From Physcomitrium patens (lineage: Eukaryota > Streptophyta > Bryopsida > Funariales > Funariaceae), in NCBI RefSeq assembly GCF_000002425.4, contig NC_037269.1:6292288-6356287 (forward strand): a stretch of 64,000 nt of DNA. Direction: 5' to 3'. Below the pieces are notes generated by a model, which was not told the origin of the DNA, did not search any database, and saw nothing but the letters and a program-made list of their open reading frames with translations. The stretch's first letter is position 1, and the number at the start of each line of letters is the position of its first letter. Below are positions 55,484-64,000 of this stretch, in pieces. The position numbers were made by a program, and so were the translations under genes.

Positions 55484-56165
55484 TCTCCTGCGAAGCGGCT
55501 GGTTTTTGCAATCAGAATTCCTCTCCATATATTGCCCAACCTGAAACCATGCTTTCAGAAGTCAAGCTCTAGTGTGTACTCCTATCTCTGTAAACATTGC
55601 AGTTGCATCAAGGAATACTTTCAATCTCGAAATTTGTGAATATCCAGGTGAGTGCACTGAACGACATCTTCGGTAGTTGCTTCATGTAAACCATGGAAAT
55701 AGGTGTTACAATTTGCAGGAATTAGTAGAAATGCACTGATCACGCCATCGGTTCAATAAACGGGGTAAAGAAATCAGTCTCTGTGGGAGACAGTTAGAGA
55801 TCTTTCCTTGACAATGTTAGATACATCCTTGTTGACATGATAGCAGTCGTCCTGCCATTTTTTGTAAATAAATCAGAGTCTTGGTCAAGAACATTACATA
55901 ACATTTCCAGTGGTTGTGATTGCGGTTGAGTCAGTGTCTGATGATGTTGCAACATCATTACAACGATTTCCATTATTTTCCATGAAATATTTGTGTCGGA
56001 TTAAGTTGGCTCGTCTGCAGGCTTGTTAGTTATGGTGCAATCTGAATCTACGAAATCGCTGTGTGAAACACTCGTTAAACGCCGATTCTGATTTATGAAA
56101 CCTAATTCCAATCCGTTTTCACCTTCATTCGGTGCAGGAGAGTGCATTTCATTCATACTCAGAAA

Positions 56166-56869
56166 ATGGCAGCCATGGCAACAGTGAACGGTACATCAAT
56201 AATGCAGACTACCAACTTAGCAATCACACCCGTGGCTGCAAGCCATTTGGGCTCGCGCACCGTCCAGCTCGGAGTCACACGCGTACTCTACAACGCCACC
56301 CTTACCACCAGGTCTGCAAGGAGGCTCGTCGTGGTCGCCGCCGGAAACCCGGAACGAATTGACAACTTCGTCGACGGAGCCAGGAAAGACGCCAGCCAAA
56401 ACGCGAAGAACTTCGGCAACCAGGTGGCGGACGCCTTCGGCAACGCCCAGGAGACCGCGAAGGACGTGGGTCGGGACATGGGCGCCAAGGCACAGGAAGC
56501 CGTCGACCAAGGCAGTAAGAAGGTCGACGAGGCAGGAGACAAGGCCAGGGATGTAGCCAAGGAAGTGAGGGGCTCCACCGAGGATACCTTGAATGCTGCC
56601 AAAGCAAACAACGGCCAATCTGTTGCGGTACATTCCATGGCCTCTACGTACCGCATTCTTCCAACCTCAAAAGCATAGATCACCCAAAACCTTAACTAAT
56701 CCGATATTCTAATCTGTGAGTTACGTCGCTGCAGGACAAGGCGCAAAATGCTGCATCCAACGTGGGTGACAATTTGAAGCAGAACTTCGATTACGGAACT
56801 GGGGCCGTGCAGAACGCCGCCGATGACGCGAGCAAAAACGTGAAAGACGCCACTAACCGCAACCTCTAG
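56166..56869 (+). CDS. Plastid-targeted LEA-like (group 3/LEA_4-type) protein, two exons
   Basis: Exon 1 is 56166-56627, intron 56628-56734 (GT...GCAG, 107 bp, phase 0), exon 2 56735-56869; 198 residues. The first ATG of the frame is at 56142, but MAAMATVNGTS at 56166 is chosen because it starts a typical chloroplast transit peptide (Ser/Thr/Arg-rich, few acids, ending RRLVVVAA at about residue 60). The mature part is hydrophilic, Ala/Lys/Asp-rich, with 11-mer amphipathic repeats (KNFGNQVADAFGNAQETAKD, KKVDEAGDKARDVAKEV, then AQNAASNVGDNLKQN, VQNAADDASKNVKDA in exon 2). Such proteins protect membranes and enzymes during drying or freezing, as COR15-type proteins do in the stroma. The GC-rich coding region contrasts strongly with its AT-rich surroundings. 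Splice sites are by inspection. Confidence 0.75.
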
Positions 56870-57405
56870 ATTTTTAGGGTTTGCGATGTCGATGTGTACA
56901 GGAAAAGTTCTGTACAACCGAATCTAAAAAGTATATTTGTTATTAAAAAAAAGGTATCATAATCAGGAGTTGTGTTCGAAGATTTGATTTCGTCTCAAAC
57001 TTTTCAATGTAACTATTTACTTTTATAAAGTACCTTTTGCCTTGTATGATAATGCCGTCTTTCCTAGTGTTTGATAAGTTGCCTTTCTTGACAACATTGT
57101 CGTGCATAATATTACTTTGATAAAGAAGATTGAAGTAAAAGAAAATGGTTTTGAATGATAAGTTCATCTCCTCAGTATATTATTTGTATCTTGTTGGAGA
57201 ATGAAAGTGATCAGCAAGTAAATGTAATCAATTTCAAACATAAGAAAAGTTTTACATTTATTTACATGTGCAAATAATAAAATCATTTTAAGATAATATA
57301 GAGTATTACAAAGAATGAAACAAATTACTGATGATGCAAAATGAAAAATTTATGATATCAATCTTCACCTTCACAAGTAATACAGCTATAATTTAACTAT
57401 TATAA

Positions 57406-57456
57406 ATATATATATATATATATATACACATTTAACTTAATTTTGATTATAAATAA

Positions 57457-57492
<36 letters not shown>
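57406..57492. repeat. (TA)n microsatellites
   Basis: Two uninterrupted TA runs, 57406-57426 and 57461-57492, separated by 34 bp. Confidence 0.9.
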
Positions 57493-57494
<2 letters not shown>

Positions 57495-59260
57495 TATCTA
57501 AAGAGATGTTGTTCCATATAAGATTATTTTTTTAATTCTCTTATCTACATAAAAATACAACTTGAGACATTTACTTGTGTTTTATAAATTTTTATATTTG
57601 TACTAATGTATTTTATTTTATGAATTTTGCAAGAGTATTTCTAAACTATAAAAAAATTATTTAAAAAATATAACTAAGACATATCTATAGTTTTTATTCT
57701 TTATTTAAGTACTTATTGAAAAAATAATAGAAAATTACAAAAGAAAATTAAATTCCATTACCTAACATAATTTGTAGTAAAATTAAAAGTTATTTAGCAA
57801 ATACCACAATTAAGACTAAAACATAAAAGGTATAACATGATAGAAGATTCTATTATAGATAAATGCTTTAAACCATGAAAAGTATTTCAATTAGACTACT
57901 TCTTTAAATAATAAAAAGAGTTGGACTTACAAATAAAATAACATCCTAGTAAATAAGAATAAGGTATGATACAAGAAGTGGCATGTAGTATAGAAATAAA
58001 ACTTCAAGATTATATTTTAATAGTATGTATAAAAGATTAGTTTAAATCCAAAATAATCAATTTTAAAAATTAGAAAATCAATTGCCTATAATAATGAAGT
58101 CAAACAATCTTATCTTCAACCTTCCATAACAAAATAAGAAAATATATACTTATTATTACAAATGTGTAACAATGAAGTTAAAAGTGATAAATAGAGCTTA
58201 TAAATCCAAAACATAACCAGGAAGGTATAGAACTAAGGCAAAGTTGTTTAATAGACGTTACTCTTTAATTTTTTTTTGGTTCTCAATTAAAATTTTAGTT
58301 GTCGTCAAAGACTTAAGACTACTTTTAAAAACAACCAAAATAATAGAGTTAAGAAGTAATTGCTATAAGAAGGGGAATAGGTAATTGATCTCAATAATTT
58401 GTTACTTCAAATTAAAAATTGTATACTATATATTTTTATGTTATTATTTACGATATTAAAATAATTTACAAATTATGTTAAAATTTGAACAATCTGGTAA
58501 TATTTTAATACTACTAATGTACAATTTAATTAGAATAATTTCAAAAGAATTCTATGGCTGTTGATAAAAGGAAGAAGAATATAGTATCTTTGAGAATTGT
58601 TTTGATTAAAAAATACTAAATCTTGCACAAAAAGATATAATATCTATATTATTATTTTTCTTTTATTATTTATTTTATTAATACATTTTAATTTAATTTT
58701 TAATAATTTTTAAATTGACTATTACAAAATACTTATTAATAAGTATAGTATTTTTATTTTATTATATATATATTATAATTAATGATTTAAATAAGTAAAA
58801 AATTGAAAATAAAAAAATAATTTTTTTTATAGAAATAATTTTGTAATAAGTGATGATTGCACTACAGAAATAGAAAAAGAAAAAAAATGATACATCTTCT
58901 AATTGTTGTATAAATCCATTCTTCAAAAAATAAGTGATAAATAGTGTTTTTATTTTAATACCTTTGAGCATCTTAGATTACTTTTTTAAAAATTAAAAAA
59001 TTAATTTTAGATACTTAGAGCAATTAAAAAGATAGAAACCAAGTATTGAAAAGACTTGGTAGTTTTTTAATATTTTTACTAGTACTCAAAAAAATAAATC
59101 TTGGAATATAGGATTGAAAGACAAACGGCATTATTAAATCATTATCAATAAAATAGTCATATAAAATCAAAAAAATAAAAATAAATAAATAAATCTTAGA
59201 CCACCACAAAAGTATAAAGAATATCTAAATCATCTTCATAAAAACATAGTAAAAAGAAAA

Positions 59261-59477
59261 TATATATATATATACTGCAGTAATTTTTAATTTTTTTGAG
59301 GAATAAAAGATAATAAAAATATTTTTCTAAGCAAAAGCCTAGAGCTAGATGTAAACTAGATCTAAAATTTTATTAAAGAAGACAATGGAGGTCTTAAACT
59401 TAAGGCTATACTTAACCCATTATTTAAAGATAATTAGACCAAATTCATGAGATGACAAGATCAATTATCAACCTTAA

Positions 59478-59516
<39 letters not shown>
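59261..59516. repeat. (TA)n microsatellites
   Basis: TA runs at 59261-59273 and 59484-59516 with AT-rich DNA between them. Confidence 0.9.
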
Positions 59517-59517
<1 letters not shown>

Positions 59518-62500
59518 AGAGAAGATAAAGGTTAATATAAATAAGATAACTACGAGAAATAATTTATTATAATTTTTAATAGAATAAAAAAAATTACCTA
59601 AAATTACAATATTTAGTCAAAAACTAACAAATCTCAGGTAATTTTTTTAAATAATTGATTTTCTTAAAAGCAATTGAAATTTCATATTATTATAAACTAA
59701 AATAATATAATTGAGTAATTTAAAATTATATTTTTTGAAAAATAAAAATATCTTAATTTTTATTTATTTATTTATTTATTTAAATTCTAAATCATGATTT
59801 ATTCTTCAAAGACTATTTTCATCAAAAACCTCAATATCTAATAATTCAGTATATAAAATAAAATAAAGATTTAGATTATTCAAAGAACTTCAATATAAGT
59901 GTTTTAAAAAAAATTATTGATTAAGATTAGATTTTGAAGAAATTTTAATTTTGGCCAATAATTTTTGAAGATTAAGGTAGCATTACCTTTGATATTTCTA
60001 ACTACTAGTTTTATATGTTTTGTCAAGATTTGAGCACTTCTTGAATCAAAGATTAAATAAGTATATACTAAATTAAGATAAAATAGATTATTTATATATT
60101 ATTTAATAATATAAAATAAAAGTAGATAAAAAATGATTTCATATTTTATGATATTTCAAAAATAAAATAAGAAAAAGTTTGTATTTAAAAAGCATTCAAA
60201 ATAAAAATTACTTAATGGATTGTAAATTTTACTAAGCAAAGATCTTTTAGTTGTCATCTATATTATTAAATGTAAGAGATGAAAAAATAAGAGATTTGAA
60301 GCAATAGACATTTATTACTTATACTTTTGAAATTACTACATGAACTTATTTTGGATTCTATAGAATTTACATAAAATCACTTATTTAGCTTTGATAAATA
60401 TAATATCAAAATTTAAAGTGTCTTTTTTGAAAAAAAATTATTTCTTCTGTCATAAATACCTCATCAAAAGCTTTGAAAATGCCACTTGTGACAAATTGAA
60501 ATATTAAAAAATCTATTTGTAAACTCTATAAAATAATCATTGAATCTTTGGAGCCTTGATCTCAAAGAATCATGTCTCATAAATCTCTTATTATGCTTTT
60601 GGAAGCCAGTTATTTGTTACAAACAATCATGAAAAGAACTTTCAACAACTTAGTGGTTATGACAAGTTATAGAATCATCATTAATATTTTTTACTCACAA
60701 TAATACAACTCATCATGACTTGATAATTTTTTGATGTCTGAATGCATGACTTGAAAGGTTTTCCACAATTGCAATTATAGAGGTTAGTACAAAAACCACA
60801 AGTTAACCAAAACAACAAGAATAGTAAACTCTTTTGGTGTACTTACTAATTGCCTTTACAAGATGATTAGAACCAAACATCTTGGTAAGCACTTCATTTT
60901 TTTATTTTACCTTTTCATCAATGTCATGATTAATTTTTTTTATTATTATTATTTCTTAAATATTTTGTAGAAATTTTCTATAGAAGAACTAAACCATAAA
61001 CACAAACCTTCATTCCACTCTATTGCTTATTCTATTTACTTGAGGTTGATTGAAAAAGAAAAAAAAAAAAGTTATCACCAAATTGTTTGATTTAGGCATG
61101 CATTCTAAAAACATCTAGACTTACCTACAATATAAGAATAATAGAGCAAAAGTTACATTTAAAAATAATAAATTTTGTACCAACAATAATTTTTAAGAGA
61201 TTAGATAATAGAATTTGTATAGATTTATTTGTAGATAATTTTTATTTGGCATCTTTTTAAATCAAACTAAAAAAAGATTCAAATAGATATGTCTCATGTA
61301 TCTTCTTTATCCATCTCAAATTTTTAGACCTCTTGCATACTTAGAATGTGGTGTTCTTTGTAAATGCTATGTATAAAACCATCAAGACTAAATTTTTTCT
61401 ATTCTATATTGTCAAAATCATAATGTTGTATATATCCTTCTTTGTAGCCTTTGTCTTGATAAAAATTGAGAATAAATATTATTGCACTATTGCCATTATG
61501 TTCTTATAATTTTTTTTTTTCATACCAATTACACACCAATTGTTTTTGTCATAAACCAAAAACTTATATTAATATATGTCTTAGACAATCAATTTTTGGA
61601 TATCAATATTTTGCTCTATATTTGGTACATTGAGATAAATGTGCTTACAAAATATAAAAGATATTTTACTTGGAGATCCAATAAAGATTTCAATAATTTT
61701 TTTAAGGATTAGAAAGTAATAAGTCTTAAATATTATCTTTTGCAATTCAACATAGAACACTAAAAAAAGTGATTGACTAAGATTTTTTCTACTCATTGAT
61801 CAAATCATGTATGCAGACATCAAAAAAGAAGTCAATAAGAGTTAGGCTTCCCTATAATAAAAGTACCAAAAATTATCCAACATAACTACATGCCTTCAAA
61901 ACACCTAGATTTTTCTGCACGAGAAAAGATTTATTTGTGCATGGACAAACTTGATTTGGCATTTTTGTGCACTAATATCACATAGAAAGAGAGCTCACAT
62001 GAAAATTAAAGTTTACATAACAACCAAGAGAAACAATTTACTGAGTTTTTATAAATAGATTGGCTAATCTATCGAAAATATTCTTACCATATATCATTTA
62101 GAACTAAGAAAGCAACAAATAAAGATCTTAGACTTTGCGCAACAGACTCTATTTAAATAGATGTTAAAAAAATATATATATATATTTTTTTTTCTACCAT
62201 GCACTTTGTAAAATCTATGTTCAAGCAAGTGAATACTTATTTTTACTTACAATGGCATAGTTGAAGTATATGTTTTAACTTTGATCTTTTAATGCAATTA
62301 GAGGTTATAAAAAAATACTTGAACAAATAAATATATAAAACCTTGTTGCAACACTTTTACAACCATAAAGAGCCTACTATAAAGCATAAGTTAAGAGATC
62401 TTATTACAAAATAGAGGTTAGAAATCATTGACTTTGCAAATCAATGGCATCTAATTCAAAAAGTTTTAATTCTTTTTAAGAAAATAAAAAAAAATTAATA

Positions 62501-63250
62501 AATCATTGTATGTTTTATTAGAGTAAGTGCACAACAACTTTATCAAGTTTCCAAATTATCAATAAGACTACAAGAGGCAAGGAAATTGGAAACAATGGGC
62601 TTTAATGACATTGGATTCTTGAAAAACATATTTTTTTGTTAATATGTGTGAGATATCTTCTTGTGATTTGTTGTTGTTATTTCTAGAAATTATTTATTTA
62701 TTCATTTAAATATTATAATCATCAATCAAGTGCCAACTAACAAACATATGCTTGTTAAACATTGAATTAAGTGTTGCCAAGGTAAATGGTTTTAGAACAT
62801 GAGTTAGATAGAAATAACTTGACTTTGTAGTAGGACCTAATTTAGAATTATGAAATAATATTTTATAAAGAAAAACGTAGAAACAAGCCATTATGGATAA
62901 ATAGATTGTCATAATAATATTATATAATTTTTTGCCAAATTCTACATATTTATTTGTTGCCAAAGTAATAACTTTTGTGGCCATAGTTAGGACATTTCTA
63001 CATTGTCAACTAATAAAGACCTAAATAAGATCTATGGCTAGCTCTAAATTTTTTATTTTATTTTTTGAAAAAAAATTCTTGAATTTTTTTGAAATTTTAA
63101 TATTAAAAATATTGTGGCCACTTATGATTGATACTTGCATTTGAACAACTTAATATCAATAAAAAAAAAAAAATTACCTTTAACAACAAAGTGTGCCCAC
63201 ATGTTAAACTAGAATAAATTAATTAATATAGGATCATAGAATAAAACAAG

Positions 63251-63576
63251 ATATGTTGCTTCTAGTTCTAACTACCCCATATAGTCTGACCACCTTATAT
63301 AATCATGCCAATGTTGAAACATACAAGTGGCAAAACAAGGACACTAAACTCCAACACAATATTCCAATGCCAAAACTGCAGGCTCACCAGCTAAGTATTT
63401 ATCTTATTGCAAACGATGTGAGCCCACAACCAGTGAGCAGACAAGACTGGTTACGAGCAGTTGCTGTTCATGGCAGGTTTCTGAGAGGTTGTGTGAGCAC
63501 TTAGCTCCCAGACTGAGAAGGGTTCAAAACATGTGCAGCTGGGGTCTAGCTACATGGGGAACATGGCTGTGGTGTC
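63251..63576 (-). other. Probable 3' flank/UTR of the transporter gene
   Basis: Base composition rises to near the coding level after about 63380, consistent with 3' untranslated sequence of the gene on the minus strand. No polyadenylation site was pinned down. A short plus-strand ORF here shows no family. Confidence 0.35.
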
Positions 63577-63957
63577 TCAATCCACAAGCTCTTCAGCGGT
63601 TTTCTTCTGATCGTAGTTATGCTGAGGGCTCTTGAACCAGTTGCGAGCGCTGAGGAGCCAGTATGAGACAACTAGCAGGAAGAGACCGCCCACAGCAATG
63701 GGGGTGTAGTTCAGGAACTGGAGTGTCGAGGGGTATCGCACTGGCAAGCTGAAGAGGACGGTGATGGTGGCCACCCACAGCACCGCAACCCAGCCAACGG
63801 TGAGGCTCCACCAGCGGGGACCCAGGTTTATAGGCCCTGGGACGAATGTGCGGTGGGCGGCAGTGATGTGGATCAGTATTGGGAGAGCGTAGGAGATGTA
63901 GTTTCCGGTTGTGGCAATCGACGTCATGGCTTGGAAAGCCACCAGGTTCCCCAAAGA
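63577..63957 (-). CDS. Amino-acid/GABA permease (BAT1-like, APC family), last exon
   Basis: Minus strand. The coding exon begins after a splice acceptor TGTGGCAG at 63958-63965 (phase 0) and ends with a stop at 63577; 126 residues. Sequence: NLVAFQAMTSIATTGNYISY (membrane helix), RTFVPGPINLGPRWW, VGWVAVLWVATITVLFSLPV (helix), QFLNYTPIAVGGLFLLVVSY (helix), and a charged C-terminal tail with ARNWFKSP. This is the C-terminal end of plant bidirectional amino-acid transporters (BAT1/GABA permease), 12-helix proteins of the plasma or mitochondrial membrane that move amino acids or GABA. The rest of the gene lies beyond the window. Only three helices are seen, so substrate cannot be judged. Confidence 0.8.
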   Translation of the reverse strand, partial: SLGNLVAFQAMTSIATTGNYISYALPILIHITAAHRTFVPGPINLGPRWWSLTVGWVAVLWVATITVLFSLPVRYPSTLQFLNYTPIAVGGLFLLVVSYWLLSARNWFKSPQHNYDQKKTAEELVD

Positions 63958-64000
63958 CTGCCACAGCACAATTCATATGAATTCACACGGCTTTGAGATT

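Larger units (their letters stand above)
56870..63250. other. AT-rich gene-free DNA
   Basis: About 6.4 kb of very AT-rich sequence with homopolymer and TA runs. Short ORFs on both strands lack any domain I recognise and look like chance. The first ~70 bp are 3' untranslated sequence of the LEA-like gene. Old, unrecognisable transposon remnants are possible. Confidence 0.5.

Noticed and set aside
54602-55528. Small ORFs upstream of the LEA-like gene
   Set aside because: None exceeds 85 codons, they overlap on both strands, and no domain or start context supports them.
56217-56683. Long minus-strand ORFs overlapping the LEA-like gene (138, 131 and 101 codons)
   Set aside because: They are complements of the GC-rich Ala/Lys coding sequence and give Arg/Pro/Ser-rich proteins without domains; the plus strand has transit peptide, LEA repeats and a clean intron.
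58762-59209. Short hydrophobic ORFs on the minus strand
   Set aside because: They come from A/T homopolymer-rich DNA (Phe/Ile/Lys/Asn only) with no conserved pattern.
62706-62984. 92-codon minus-strand ORF
   Set aside because: No recognisable domain, AT-driven composition and no supporting splice or promoter context; not enough to call a gene.
63617-63976. 119-codon ORF overlapping the transporter exon
   Set aside because: Frame shadow of the BAT1-like exon; His/Pro/Arg-rich with no family match.

Overview
This is nuclear DNA of a land plant, AT-rich and dominated by transposable elements. About 52 kb of the 64 kb (2.2-54.1 kb) is a stack of nested LTR retrotransposons. Only two clean host genes are visible. 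One is a two-exon plastid-targeted LEA-like gene (56,166-56,869, +). The other is the last exon of a BAT1/GABA-permease-type amino-acid transporter running off the right edge (63,577-63,957, -). The chromodomain elements have an RT of the Tf1/sushi/Tcn1 kind rather than of the usual seed-plant chromoviruses. From memory such elements are best known from fungi and from mosses and Selaginella, so I lean to a seed-free plant, without proof.

I sorted the repeats into families. A: no chromodomain, fungal-like RT/integrase, LTR about 1.35 kb (TGTCGT...RACA). B: Ty3/gypsy chromovirus, LTR 390-470 bp. F: related chromovirus, LTR about 555 bp. C and D: about 1.9-2.0 kb and 1.33 kb LTR-like units seen only as solo copies or fragments, with 4-bp target duplications. 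One decayed Ty1/copia remnant lies at 53.0-54.1 kb.

Layout: 1-1,394 decayed coiled-coil gene; 2,197-6,970 A copy on the minus strand; 6,971-8,298 A tail and LTR on the plus strand, inverted to the former; 8,299-15,390 B2, broken by solo LTR C1; 15,391-15,686 and 21,586-21,894 two halves of a D LTR split by B3 (15,687-21,585, itself split by solo LTR D1); 21,895-31,038 F0, split by complete F1 (23,229-29,635); 31,039-32,370 D2; 32,371-33,087 and 50,140-52,998 element E (minus), split by complete A (33,088-50,139), which holds solo LTR C2 (34,589-36,584) and complete B1 (42,149-48,680, exact 5-bp duplication, LTRs 11/472 different). From about 56.9 to 63.5 kb I see only AT-rich DNA and (TA)n tracts.

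Main observations: (1) B and F elements have an 11-nt primer-binding site 2 nt after the 5' LTR that is complementary to the predicted first 11 nt of their own mRNA, about 31-32 nt after a TATA box. The pairing covaries between families and is exact in B1 and E. This predicts Tf1-like self-primed reverse transcription in a plant. (2) B and F share an unrecognised accessory ORF between the chromodomain and the 3' LTR. (3) B LTRs carry perfect heat-shock-element arrays. (4) The C LTR contains about 0.6 kb of degenerate telomere repeat. (5) E and F0 are one element, split by a D LTR (duplication ATGG) and then inverted between D copies. (6) B2 and B3 share premature stops in a tract of sharply raised identity.
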